A model generated the notes under the pieces. It did no database searches and was not told the origin of the DNA. It worked only from the letters and a program-made list of their open reading frames with translations. From Wolfiporia cocos (lineage: Eukaryota; Basidiomycota; Agaricomycetes; Polyporales; Phaeolaceae): a stretch of DNA of 64,000 nucleotides. The first letter of the stretch is position 1. Each line of letters opens with the position of its first letter. A program made the position numbers and the translations under genes. The stretch lies in assembly GCA_029448655.1 (NCBI GenBank), contig JACCLO010000001.1, positions 5,146,001 through 5,210,000 of the forward strand. The letters are read 5' to 3'. This document shows positions 1 through 12,249 of this stretch, in pieces.

Positions 1-1798
1 AAGAAATCGTGATGAAGCTTTGAGGTATACCGTAATGAGGCTCACGGGCTTATATTCACAGCGAGCCAGCTCGGTTGATTGTTTAATATTGAGGTGGCGT
101 TAGTGTGGTCTTGATCGGACACCGAACTCATTACTACCACGGACGATTAATTGGAAGAATCATTATCCGACACTTGATCAGCCACAGTACAGATCCAGGT
201 ATTTAGTTCACACACAAGCTGGAGTATCGTCGACAAGAGAAGGTAGAAGACAGTGCTTGTTACTGGACACCTCCATAACAATACAATGACAACTCAATAT
301 CCGTCAAACTTTGTTGATCGTGGATTTTCGCGCAAAGTTCCATATTCCATAGAGATAACCACTTACATCTAGAATACAGAGCGTGGTTATGACTGTGCGT
401 GTTTTCCACACGTCGTCTCCTCGAAAGAAGAGATATCGTGGTTGTACAGTGCCAGGCAACGGTCTTCAAGATTCGCGAGTCATATGACACTATTACACAG
501 CCGCCAGGTGGATGTGACCATTCCGATGCCACTATGTTGCGTCGACAAAACAGAGCGCAGCTATGAGGACAGATTATACAGATGTCTGCATATATATTGC
601 GACGAATTGCACTGACACAAGGTGATGGGGGTTTACCAATGCGCTGGTCTGCCAATAAACGCGTTCAGTATACGCGTGCTCATGTCACGGTACGTATGGC
701 TGATCCTTGCAATAGGCTTCAATGGAGGACAGTCGACATGAATCCGAATGCATTGATGAAAAAAGGAGATGTAAGTGCGGCCGTGCCAAGCAGCGTTAGG
801 CGATCCCTCAGAATTGTGCGGTTCCTGCAGCGTTCTAATAGTGCATTAGCGATATGCGGCACAGACAAATGAGTTACATCGCCGGGTACATCTAGTAAAT
901 GGAAACTAACGGGATCTTGTAGTACGAGCCGAGGTTCGGGGACTACAGGGACTACAGATCAGCCACTGGGAGATAACTCCACCCAGACAGTCAGTGCATT
1001 AAGAGCTCAGGCACTCAGGGTTCAGACCTTCAGCCCTGTGGGAGGGACTCGGCTGCTCACTCGGTGTGTGTTCAGATCTAGCACAAAATAAAGCGCCTAT
1101 AGAAAGTAATCTGACATCGGATTGAGGCGACGACCACGTTCATACGGCGCATTGTGAAGCTTAAGAAGCACATGACTGTCTCAGCTCCGGAAGCCCAGAA
1201 CTCCGAGACCTTATGCATTGCCCAAGGAGGTTAATTCCCGTATGGAGCGTGTTGTCAGCTGTCGAGAGCGTGGAAAGATTGACCGCCCATACCTTCGGGC
1301 GCTTGCCATCAGTTTCAGTCTCTTCGTCGACTTCATGTTGCAAGCAGGGTGAAGACTTGGAGTGTGGACAGATGTATGGTGGCCAAGATCAGAATGAGCA
1401 TGAAATGCAATCAGCAATGTGTATACCACATGTATTCAGACATCTTTGACATGTCATTGAGGTCAAATTATCAATACACATCATACTGTAGAAGTATTAA
1501 GCACAGTAGGCTGACTCGGAATGTTTTGGAGAGCAGGTGTTCACATAATATACTTGAGACACGAGGCCTACGCTCTCCAGCTCTCGGAGAGTCTTCGCAG
1601 GACGGCGGAACCCTACTCTAGAAATAGCATACAGGAGCTGTCCAGTGTCCATGTGTTGTACTCATAATACACGAAGCAGAGATAGCACCAGACCCGAGGG
1701 AATAAATACATCAGCATCTAATATGAACGAAAGGAGGTGTTAAAACGATATTGTACAGGGCTTAAGATGAATGTTGCATGACCTCGTTTGACACTGAG
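1..1798. other. No gene supported
   Basis: Only short open frames without codon structure or recognisable domains are present on either strand. I see no convincing splice-site chain and no transposon terminus. Confidence 0.4.
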
Positions 1799-2099
1799 TT
1801 ACTCATTTCTTATATCAAACCGCCTACGCAGTGCAGATAGTGCTTGCGCTGCTGCATCCTCCCTGGCTGCAACCTTCGATGAAGCTTTTCCCATTCCACA
1901 TACCTCGTTATTGACTGAAGCAACGGAATATATCACCAGGTCAGCATGAGGAACCCACAAAAATGTATAGCTCACAAATTGCCGTTACTGTCCATTCCTG
2001 CTGGTGTCTTGGGCCAGATACGCTCTCTGAGTAGACAAGCTGACGAAGAACGCCTTGTTGCGCCAGTAGGTTGTTCAGTTTCATTCTATTGTCTGTCAT
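1799..2099 (-). CDS. Stand-alone dsRNA-binding-domain microprotein (2 exons)
   Basis: Exon 1 is 1976-2099 and exon 2 is 1799-1914. The 61 bp intron (1915-1975) has a GTGAGC donor, a CTGAC branch point and a TTCAG acceptor on the minus strand. Splicing gives a 79-residue protein beginning MTDNRMKLNN, with TAA at 1799-1801. The whole protein is one double-stranded-RNA-binding motif: helix 1 with the KLNNLLAQQG core, a QQEWTVTA strand, and a C-terminal helix GMGKASSKVAAREDAAAQAL, where the KxxxK-AAxxAL pattern contacts the RNA backbone in this family. Small single-dsRBD proteins of this type are common in Agaricomycetes. Their partners are mostly unknown; a role in RNA silencing or RNase III regulation is only inference. 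It could be missed by gene finders because neither exon alone is long. No signal peptide or membrane segment is seen. Confidence 0.85.
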
Positions 2100-4920
2100 C
2101 CCTTGGACTAAGACGGGTGAAGTTAGTACCGTTAAATGTCTCAAAATCAACTATCGTACTTGTGTCTCTTTATTCTAGTTGTTCTGTGCCTTTGAGATTG
2201 AGGGAAGATTGAAAAAACAGCAAGTAGGGCATTCGTGTAGATTTATAGCGTAGCAGCCTCTGACCCCGAGATACCCCATCATCGCTGACAGCATGTACTC
2301 GTCGAGTTCCATAGGATGGTGGCAAAATGCATGCAGGTCTGATACAGTGAGGCAAAATCGCGTTCAGTGACAACATAGGGACCGGAACTGAATACTCTAT
2401 CAATTGGAAAAAGCTCAAGCCCCGAAATGCAGAGGGTAATGCGGTTGGCAGAGGCCAGATCCACCCTTGGGAGATGTAGACGCTAAGACAGTCCAATGCA
2501 AGTATCGTGCGCTGATTCAAGTATAATATAGATCAGCTGGAACGGATGGGAATGCACGAAAAATGTTTTATGACTCTGGTACCGTTAGTTGCTAGTAAAT
2601 TAAATTAAACAGAGTATGCAGATCCTAGCATACATGAGAATATCCATAGCACTCATCATCAAATTTTCACGGGTCATAAACATATTCATATATATTGCAG
2701 TGTGACGGACCAGAACCAAAATGTGCTCGCACGTAAACATATGTGATTCAATGCCAGCTCTGTATGAGGGATTTGCAAATCAACGAGGTCTTTCGTAGCT
2801 TTATGTGCCACAGATACACCTGTAGAGCGCACATCAGATGAATCTGTGAGCTCTAATTCAATAAAGCGTATCCACCAAAATAAAGCGTAATGTCGGTCAG
2901 AAATATATTTGCTCACTTTACCGGGCATCAATTTTACGCTGAGATATTCAAATCACTCGGGGGAGAGGGGAGAAGCGTGGTCGAGAGTTGTTTGAGAATA
3001 TTCGGGAAGGGAGAACTCGTAGTAGGGACGTAGGGTTTCCGTTTTAGAAATAAAAGGACTTACTCGTTGGAAAGTCTGCCACTCGTTCTGCTTTTTTGCC
3101 GAGCTTAACAGGCGGCAGTGATTAGACTTCTCCGCCATAGTGCGCAACGTCTTTGAGCTCGAGAAATTTTGGCTCCCTTCTCTGCGGCTTCTGAAAATTT
3201 TCAATATGTGAGACTGGGGTACCGGTCCTACAGGAGCCTAGTACAAGTTGTTCCACTAAAACAGGTTTTCTACACGTAAAGATGGGGGTTCTGGGGGTTT
3301 CTCAACATAAAACATTGCACTACGTGTTGCTCCTGTTTTTGATGGGTGCTACTGCGTGGGGGAGGTAGAAAAATGTGGAAGAGAAGCGAATAACATGGGT
3401 ATGCGCCTCTATAAACCGTCTGGAAACCTTCAGGAGCGAGCTTCAGGGCTCTGTATTGTACTGCAAATTTTTGCGGGGCCGGTAGTCTGCGTTAGGGAGG
3501 CGTTGAAAATGAGTGGGCTTTGACGTGGACACGTGACGTTAAAATGCACCGGTGGCTGAGCTTCCTAATGTGGTGTCCGAACAATATTCTATCTTGCATG
3601 ATCTAGCGGTGATATTGGTGCTGGTGACTATTCCAACCCTCCTCGAGGTATTACTGCATGCTTGTTTACGTGCAGGACAATGCCATATCAGGGCTGAGCG
3701 CACATGTTTGAGCGCCATGTCTGCGCGTCGCGCGGCGTCGGTGAGTGCGTGCACGACGTCGCGGTCGTCGCCTCCCGATGTCTCGTTTTGGAAGCATTTA
3801 CCGGGCCTCCGCCCTCACCCTCACTCGCACCGGTGAGGGTGAGAATGCCTTTTCGTTCATCATTATGTAACTGAAACCACTAAGCCGAAGTGACTTGTAA
3901 AGGGAAACCTAATGCATGTCTTGAGTCAGCTCATGACGCCCGCCTGCGAGTGGCGGGTGTTGCCTTGAGCTCCCAGGGTGCTTGCGTGCATCCATCGTGT
4001 GGTGAATGAATGTACGTAGCTAAGCATAAACGAGTACATGTTATCTTTCCCGCGCCGACCGGTGGGGATGCGAGTATTGCAGCTAGTGAGGAAATGTCCT
4101 CGCCTGCACAGTTCATCACAGCTCGTTCTCCACAATGCAGCATGCATAGAGTTGGGATGATCGTCGACGCGCGTGGCGACGCCTGCACCACAGCCTGCGT
4201 TCTGCTTATCCTCTGCTGCGCTGGAGAGCAGCCTCGAGGCTCATCTTGCATCAAATTCCTGATGAAACGTGGCTGGACACAGGGATAGGACACCAACCGT
4301 GCGCCGCGCACTAGCCTGTGTGTAGGCTGACACCGCAAGGGAATGAAAGACGCACGACGATGTCGCGAGGACGATGAGCTGTCGCCATGGGCGCATTTTG
4401 CAATGCGGTCGTATGAGTTTAACGGTCGAAGGTGCTAGCCAGGGCAGAAATGAGTGAGAGGGCAGAGCGAGATATGCTGCGCGAAGATGCACATCAAGGA
4501 GGCGCGTAGATGAAACGCACGTCGCGGCTTGCTTCTGGTGACAGGGTTGTGCCAGCGGGCGCAGAGCTTAGAAGCTGATCTCGGAGAGACCCCCTGAGCG
4601 GAACAGGATCCCAGGCGGCGAGGAGCGACTGATGAACAGCTCAATCCGACGTGACGCAGATTCCGCAAGCACCGCCGGTATGCGATGGATGAGCGGAGCA
4701 GACGGCCATAGGGGCGCGGTCACGCACGTTCGCACGCTGGCCGCACCGACAACGAGCAATCCAATCTCCTCGACACGGGCAATCTCCTCGACCCTGATCA
4801 CGACGGCTGATCAGCAAGCAGCGGCTGGACGTGTTCCCTGGACAACTGCGGGCAGGATAAGTGGCCCGTCGGGAGCTCTCACGACAATCAATCCTCCCTC
4901 GCCCGCGTTCTAGCTCCAGC
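2100..4920. other. Intergenic region, no gene supported
   Basis: Minus-strand frames at 2279-2464 and 2686-2931 are open but match no family I know and have no clear partners. The last few hundred bases become GC-rich and must contain the NAD kinase promoter and 5' leader. I see no canonical TATA box there. Confidence 0.4.
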
Positions 4921-7816
4921 ATGCAGTCTCCATTCGATGAAGTGTTCTCGACTCCCCCGTCGACCCCGGGTGCGTCGCGGGATCATCTGTCCCCGTCCCT
5001 CGCTCGCAGGACGAGCCGCCCGTCGAGCCTGCACCTGCAGTACACCGCGCCGCCCAACATCGTGCTCGACCAGCAAGAGTCGCCCTTGCTCAAGCGAGCC
5101 ATGTCCCCATCGAATCAGAACGGAGCCTCGCCTGCGGCAGGACCCACGACGAGTTCCGGCTCGACGCTGACGCATCCCTCCGTGACCAGCCCGGCATTTC
5201 CATCTGGGCGCCCGCACCACGCCCACCCTTCACCCCACACGGCGATCGCGAAATCGCCCTACTTTGTTCATTCGCAGCTCACGAGCTCGACGGTCCAAGA
5301 CTACCTCCACGCGAAGAGATGCAAAGCGATTCATGACGCCCGCATGGAGCACAACTGCCACTGTCCCACCGGCTCCGTCCACCCGAACGGCACCCTCTCC
5401 GGGCCATTACACTCCCACGACTCAGAGTACGACGACGACGACGACTATGCTGGCAGCCTCACACGCCAGCTCGCGGAGACCGCCGTCGGCGTGCGCGAGA
5501 TGAGCAAGCAGCTCGGTCAGTCCCGCCCGCCCCCGCCTGTCCGCTGCTGACCGCCTCCAGGCCGGACGCGCGTCCACTCGCACATACAGACCGTGCTCAT
5601 CGTCACAAAGGCCCGCGACAACCGCCTCATCAAGCTCACGCGCGAGCTCGCCCTCTACCTCATGCTCCGCAAGACCCACACCGGCCGCGGCATGGTCGTG
5701 TACGCCCGTCGTGCTCTCGCGCTACGCCTCAGCTGACGCCGCCCCAGATACGTCGACGCGCAGCTCAAGACCTCGCGCCGTTTCGACGCGGCCGGCATCG
5801 AGCGCGAGCACCCCGAGCTCTTCGTCCCGTACCCGCGCCGCCGCTCCTCTAGCACCTCCTCGCTCGCCGACGACAACGGCAACGCCAGCGCCGACCTCGG
5901 CCAGCTCCGCTACTGGACCGCGGACATGTGCAGCAGGAGCCCCCATCTGTTCGACTTTGTCGTCACGGTGCGTGCGCCCCCCGCTCCCGCGATCGCGTCG
6001 CGCTCACCCGCCGCAGCTCGGCGGAGACGGCACCGTGCTCTTCACCTCCTGGCTCTTCCAGCGCATCGTGCCGCCCGTGCTCCCCTTCGCCCTCGGCTCC
6101 CTCGGCTTCCTCACCAACTTTGACTTTGCGGACCACGCCGCCGTCATGGACAGCGCAATCGACGCCGGCATCCGCGTCAACCTCCGCATGCGCTTCACCT
6201 GCACCGTCTTCCGCGCCGTCGCCGCCGGCAAGGGCGGCACCCGCCGCCGCGCGGTCAAGAAGGGCGACACCGGCGAGATTCTCATGAAGAACGTCGAGAA
6301 GGGCGGCTGGGAGGCCCTCGAGAGCGGCTGCGCGCCCATCTACGACGCCGGTGGGCGCGGCGGCAAGGACAAGGAGATCATGTGCTTCGCCACGCGCCCC
6401 GTGGAGAGCTTCGAGGTCCTCAACGACCTCGTCGTCGACCGCGGCCCGAGCCCGTACGTCAGCCAGCTCGAGTTGTTCGGTGCGCGCTCCCCTCCCGCTC
6501 TGCCGCCCGCCGCTGACCGCGCGCATGCGCAGGCGACGAGCACCACCTGACGACGGTCCAGGCGGACGGCCTGTGCGTCTCCACGCCCACGGGCTCGACC
6601 GCGTACTCGGTGCGTGTGTGCGCGCTCTCTGGGTAACATTGACGCTCAACGCACAGCGCGCCAGCTCTCCGCCGGCGGATCGCTCGTCCACCCCGAGATT
6701 CCGGCGATTCTCATCTCGCCCATCTGCCCCCACACGCTCTCCTTCCGGCCGATGCTGCTCCCCGACAGCATGGAGCTCCGCATCTGCGTGCCCTTCAACT
6801 CGCGCAGCACCGCGTGGGCCTCCTTCGACGGCCGCGGCCGCGTCGAGCTCAGACGTGCGCGCTCGTCCTCTTCCTCCCCGCGACGTCGCTGACCGCCCGC
6901 AGAGGGCGACCACATCAAGGTGACCGCGTCAAAGTACCCGTTCCCAACCGTGTGCGCGGACACCCAGTCGACGGATTGGTTCAACGCCATCTCGCGCACG
7001 CTCAAGTGGAACGAGCGCGAGCGCCAAAAGTCCTTCGTCGTAGTCGAGGAGAGCCCCACGCGCCGCACGGACCGCGGGCGCACGCCAGGCGTCAACGGCG
7101 ACGCGCCCCGCGACGAGTCGGTGGGCCGCGAGCCGGCCGACGCGGAGGAGGACGAGTGCTCCGACGAGGAGGAGGAAGAGGAGGAGGAGGAGGAAAAGTA
7201 CGACATCGACGACCTCTCGTCGACGGGCTCGCCGCAGCGCGCCGAGGCCGCGCTCAAGGAGAACGAGCTCAGCCCGCGCGAAGACCGGCTCGGCAAGGAG
7301 AAGGCCGCGGAGGGCCTGCGCTCCGTCCAGGCGCAGGCGGAGCACGCCGCGCGGCTCCTCGCCGAGGGCGCGGCGCTGCACCCGTCGGGCGCGCGCTCCG
7401 GCCTCCACTCGGGCGTGGAGACCCCCGACCGCTTCGCGGGCCCGCACCCGCACCCGCCGCGCGTCTCGCCGCGGCACGTCCAGTTCGCGCCGTCCCACGA
7501 GTCGTCCGTGACGTCGCTCGTGTCCATGGACCGCGCTGTGGACGCGACCATCACCCAGCGCCGCGAGCGCGGGGCGCGCGAGCGGAGCAGTGTGGACGGC
7601 CAGCCACGGCGCACGGGCCAGTCCCGCAGCCGCACGCCGCGCACGCGCGAGGCGGAGACGGACCTCAAGACGCCCCGCACGCTCGACGAAACCCGGAGGC
7701 GGAATACGTCGAGGAGCCGGTCGCGCGACCGGCCGTACGAGGGCCATCCTCGCCGCGCGTTCGCTGTGTGGGGCCAGGACGAGAGCGACAGCGCGGCGAG
7801 CGACAGCGATGCATGA
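4921..7816 (+). CDS. NAD kinase (ATP-NAD kinase), 7 exons
   Basis: Phosphorylates NAD(H) to NADP(H) with ATP. Exons are 4921-5515, 5561-5699, 5748-5967, 6017-6479, 6533-6609, 6665-6854 and 6903-7816. All introns are 45-55 bp, GT-AG, and keep phase, giving 865 residues. The start is the ATG at 4921 (A at -3); the frame is open upstream but without another ATG. Catalytic landmarks: GGDGT at residues 320-324, [14 protein letters not shown] at 454-467 (NAD-binding, N-D where many members have N-E) and TPTGSTAYS at 490-498. The C-terminal core ends with the YPFPTVC and DWF motifs typical of fungal enzymes. Odd features: a Ser/Pro-rich N-terminus of roughly 200 residues with an Asp run, and a ~280-residue C-terminal tail with a Glu tract (near 7145-7200) and an Arg/Ser-rich end. 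The gene is much richer in GC than its surroundings. Family assignment is firm; exon boundaries were set by eye. Confidence 0.93.
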
Positions 7817-9887
7817 TGGATGGAGGATATTTATGCTTACTCGGTGTCTTGTAGAATACACCACGTTACATACATTCAAGGTAGACATCTTGGGCATTTG
7901 GATACAAATCAATTGTACATCAGTTTCTGTTGTGACTCGTAGAAACACGGAGTATTCCTGAGGGCAAATCACGCCAGCCTCCTGAACCTGTCCTCCGTCG
8001 AATTCGGGCTTGATGATATTCTTGTTTTGTTTGAGCTTTAACGACAACGCTATTGCTTGATCCGAGTTGATGACATCTACCATACGCTGCTCAATTATGT
8101 CCATCCACTCCATCCACTTCGGTTAGAGCGGTTTAGGGCGCCTATTATTAGAACTCAGCTCAACCCCGACCCTTCCTGCCAATTTGAGGAGGACACCAAG
8201 ACGCTCGTGGGCTCGCAGAGCTCGCGCTGTAGCTGCAGCGCAGCCGCAAGCTGAAGTCGCACTGGTACCTCTACTTACTTGTAGTTGTGTGAAGTAACCT
8301 GGTAAATCAATGATAAATGTTATGTACTAACCTTCAGAATGTCGGTATCATCAACTGAGCGCTTGCTATACCTATGGGGTGTCGGTTCATCAGGTCCCCT
8401 CTCGATTCGGGTGCTTGATCGACCAGCCTCCTCCGCCTGTGTCAAAAATTCGAGGATGGGAACCGGATTCTCAGAGACAGTTAGCAAGCTAATTCTGGCC
8501 GCCATTCCGCAGATGCAGTCGCTGGAGAATTTGACGCAAGTCTGTCACTGTGTCTTTAGGGATCTATGGATGTTGACAGCACCTTCAATAATTGGGACAT
8601 GTTTGATGCCGATATCCCTATCTATTCCAATACTCTGAGAGTCCCGCCTTGTTCAGAAACGAAAATCGCCATGGTGAAGTTATCATTCATGGATTTTCGG
8701 AGGTCACTGGGACAGAATGCTTTGAAATTTCTGCCGTTATTTACCTCCGCCAAGCGACGCTCCACAGGAGCTTCTGCTTCCTTACTATCACCATGATGAT
8801 TGGTTTCCTCGCTGCATTCTTGCTGGCAATATCTACGACTGCCTTAGCACCCAGTAATGGGTCAGACCTCGCTATTGATACACCGTGAGCTCATCGATAC
8901 CTTGAGGTGCATTTTTATCTGAGCTCACTAATTCCTTCAGTTGCACCCTGGTTCAATGCAATGACATCCTCCTCAAGTGGAGTGACGGTTTCGTGCGTAT
9001 TCGTATTCCTAGCTGCATGCACAATAACGATAGGCCCGATTACCTCAGCACCTAATTACGTCGTAGGTTCTATCCTGCTCTCAGAAGCACCAGCTTGACT
9101 TACCCCTTCCACAATTGTATTGTGACCTACCTTCCGAGTATGTCCCGTTACTTACGGCTACATAGCATCGTCGGGATGGCCCCATACCCGAAGACCTAGG
9201 TCAACAGGATGATACGAACGTAACGTGGACTGTCGATATTTCCGCAGGTGTGCCTAATATCTCTCCTCCCCTTTATACATCTGTCATGGAGCTTGGGTAT
9301 CCGTTGACTCGGTGCATGAGTCAACACATGCCCGTACTCGGCCTTCTTGGTCTTAGCACTAACTCACTCGTACTCTCTTTCACTTTCTCTATTCTTCTCA
9401 TGGATAGTAGAATACAATATAGAAGATTAATGACTCGAATCCTTCCCTAGTATATAAGTATGGCTAAACCGTTGTAATAGGAACCTAATTCTAATTCTAC
9501 TCATCTTTGAATGTCCACTTAACTGTGTGATATAAGCATCGTTGATCAGTTGTGGCAAGCGCTTGCCAAATCAATTGCTTCCCGACTACGCCTAACACTT
9601 GTTGGAAATCTTGTTAGTTACGCCTAGCGCTTGCTGACGCCCTCGTTAACTACGCCTAGCACTTGTTATCACCCTTACGGATCCCTCTTGGTGGTTAGAA
9701 CTCGGCTTTCGGACATCCTCGCTTACGATTCAGGTTTTACTTGAGTATTCAACAGCTCGTGTATTTACGCTAAATACCCAGATCCATAACAACATCCTTT
9801 GAGACGAGCCGGTGAGTCGTAGCTCATGAGAAGTCGCATGGTGACCATGGTATACAAGTCCTTATCGATATCGATAGACGCCTAAAC
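7817..9887. other. Intergenic region, no gene supported
   Basis: Open stretches at 8320-8505 (-) and 8566-8890 (+) look faintly coding but match no family and break into different frames, so they may be decayed gene remnants. The region also holds a three-copy 32-bp tandem repeat (listed separately). The long minus-strand frames reaching to 8113 are shadows of the NAD kinase gene. Confidence 0.4.
9578..9673. repeat. 32-bp tandem repeat, three copies
   Basis: Three consecutive 32-bp units start at 9578, 9610 and 9642. They share the core ACGCCTARCRCTTG. The copies differ at several positions each, so the array is old. Confidence 0.8.
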
Positions 9888-10290
9888 ATGTCGGTGAGTC
9901 GATTTGGATCAGGTTATCAACACCAATTTGCCGACAACGAACATGCCAGAGACAACGCCAATGCAGGACAACATTCCGACTGCGAGTACAACTCGTCAGC
10001 CTCCAACAGTGCCAACACTGCTGTCTGAGGAGACGAAGAAACAGTATGTATCCGACCGACCTCGTGTTGACAACACCGTAGGTCTCATCTGTCATCCAGA
10101 CTATTTGCAGGTGTCCTGCAACAAACGAAGGAGAACTTTCACAATGGACTTCAACAAGCCGAAGCCATATCTCGGGCAACCAGCGATGTACAAGAATCCT
10201 CCACTGCGCCCAATTACGCCCATAAAATGGATGGGTCTGTCTTTACGAAACATTTGTGGCACAACTCAAGGCTGACTTTTGCCTAGCGTC

Positions 10291-12066
10291 ATGATAGCAA
10301 TGGAAGGCTTGTTACATGACCCCATCCAAATGTTCCAAGACGTGATTATGAAGCAACTTGTTGAAGAAGGAATGCGCGCCAGGGAGGCAGGTCTTCTGCC
10401 AGATGACGAGTCGTCTACGCCCTCTACTCCAGTCGCAATGGAATGCCCCGAATCTCAAGCTATCGTGCTCTCAGAGCCATTATCTGCTCTCTCAGACGCA
10501 GTGGTCGACATTTCTGACGATGCGACCCCCTGCCGTTTCCGCTTCATTGACTGTTCAGGACTTGTCCATGGGTGCACCCTCCGTGTGCTCGAGTACAGTG
10601 ATCTCTCTGCTCAATCGTACGCAACTATCTCCTACGTATGGCGTGGCGTCATCGGTCCGGCCACTGCTCCCATGGCGAAGCATGGGTCCTTTGCTGTTGC
10701 GGGCGCGACAGACGGAGATCCTATCAGTATCGATGTCCTTCTCCACGTCTGCAGAGCGTGTCTTATTGACAAGATCCCTCTAATCTGGCTGGATAGATTG
10801 GGCATCATCCAGACAAATCGAGAGGACAAGGCTTGGCAAATTCAGAGGATGTACAACGTTTACGCTTTATGCACAAAGTGTTATGTTCTTCCGGGCGGTA
10901 CTCGTCGTCTGGCAAGTATCGGGGAACCGACGTTGTGGATTCACAGAGGCTGGACTCTCCAGGAGGCTGTGGCACCGAAGGAGTGCAGTGTAGTGATTCA
11001 GTGGGAGTACGACTTCGGAACATTTGGAAATCCTCGTAAGCCCCTTGGCACTAGTGGCAGTGTTGAGGAAATCGTTTCCAGGGAATCTGCCCAAATCAGA
11101 TTGTCCTCTCTCCTCAAAGCCAGTGTTGCAGAGAACGTCGAGTTCCGCATCCGGTCCCCAGAGACTTGGACAGGACGGAAAGTCGACATCACTATTCGCA
11201 TCTTTGGGACCGATGAAGAAGCTGGCTGGCGTCACGCCTTTGCTCTTTCTGCAGCAATGAAGCCGGTAGACGACGCCATAGACCCTCAGGGCGCTGGGAA
11301 GAAAACTGCGTTCTGGAGGAGTGCGCAGATGAGAACGTCCTCCCGTCCGGTGGACATGGTTTTCAGCATTATGGGGTTATTCGGCGTTACGCTGAACCCG
11401 AAAGAGTTCGAAGCCCATGATCGTCTGGGGGCGACTATAGCGCTGGCCAGGGAGATCTTGAAGCAAGGAGGTTCGCCGACTTGGCTTGCGACGTCGCTTT
11501 CACTCCCAGAGAACCCTTCAGTTCGGTCTTTTCCCAGATTCCCGGAGACTGACAAGGCTGGTGTGGCAGTCTACGAAGTTGCTTCACAGAGATTGGAGGC
11601 GGCTGAGCTAATGCAAGACGTTGATGGCTGGCTTGCGACAGAGGGGATACCTGGGGCGCAAATGGATGCTGATGGGTTTTTGACCTTGACGTTAAAATGC
11701 GTGCCTGTGACGTGGACTGGAGTCTTTGAAGAACGGCGCCCTGTCCAGTCCCCGAAGCAGTCTTACGACAGCCAGCTCTTACATTTCCATGATCTTCACC
11801 GACCGCCGTTTATCGTGGACAATCATGGCAAAGTGTGGAAGCCTTCTGAGGCCATGGAAAGTACAAAATTTTATGTGGCCCTGCTGGGACGCATGTATAC
11901 TCAATCTACCTTCCGGTTCCTTGATCCCAGGGTGCTGGCTAAAGCCATACTGTTGGAGGAATACCAGGAAGGAAAGTTTCGTCGAACAGAAAGAGATTGT
12001 TGGTTCACATTCAATACTATGACGTATCGGTTCGAGGGATGGCATAACCGTGTCTTCATTATTTAA
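10291..12066 (+). CDS. HET-domain (heterokaryon incompatibility) protein
   Basis: HET domains occur in fungal allorecognition proteins that trigger cell death after fusion of unlike hyphae. From the ATG at 10291 the protein has 591 residues with no intron. The domain lies in the N-terminal third: YATISYVWRG near residue 110, WLDRLGIIQ near 166 followed by Q.QRMYNVY, then HRGWTLQE near 220. These are the three HET blocks; the usual C in the LCINQ-like motif is G here. The remaining ~350 residues are unrecognised. The gene may start further upstream. An intron at 10235-10286 (GTCTGT donor, CTGAC branch, TAG acceptor) would join in frame to an ATG at 10227 in a good context, and an open stretch from an ATG at 9888 could be an earlier exon. 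I cannot settle the 5' end. No transmembrane segment is seen. Confidence 0.88.
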   Translation: MIAMEGLLHDPIQMFQDVIMKQLVEEGMRAREAGLLPDDESSTPSTPVAMECPESQAIVLSEPLSALSDAVVDISDDATPCRFRFIDCSGLVHGCTLRVLEYSDLSAQSYATISYVWRGVIGPATAPMAKHGSFAVAGATDGDPISIDVLLHVCRACLIDKIPLIWLDRLGIIQTNREDKAWQIQRMYNVYALCTKCYVLPGGTRRLASIGEPTLWIHRGWTLQEAVAPKECSVVIQWEYDFGTFGNPRKPLGTSGSVEEIVSRESAQIRLSSLLKASVAENVEFRIRSPETWTGRKVDITIRIFGTDEEAGWRHAFALSAAMKPVDDAIDPQGAGKKTAFWRSAQMRTSSRPVDMVFSIMGLFGVTLNPKEFEAHDRLGATIALAREILKQGGSPTWLATSLSLPENPSVRSFPRFPETDKAGVAVYEVASQRLEAAELMQDVDGWLATEGIPGAQMDADGFLTLTLKCVPVTWTGVFEERRPVQSPKQSYDSQLLHFHDLHRPPFIVDNHGKVWKPSEAMESTKFYVALLGRMYTQSTFRFLDPRVLAKAILLEEYQEGKFRRTERDCWFTFNTMTYRFEGWHNRVFII

Positions 12067-12249
12067 TTTCTTTAGCTTGTTGTTCACTTCATATGGCTAT
12101 GTATACCAGTAAATACTTATACCCTGCAAATCCTGTCTCTGTGAGCGAGCTTATTGGGAATGCAATGTAATTTATCAATTCATGACCATGTTCTAGACAG
12201 AGAGTGCCATGGTATTAACACTTGCATGGGCACTTGCTCTGTCACTGCC

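Noticed and set aside
5963..8113. Long minus-strand open frames of 316-394 residues across the GC-rich block
   Set aside because: They are antisense shadows of the NAD kinase exons. Composition is Arg/Ala-biased with no domain, as expected from GC-rich codon positions.
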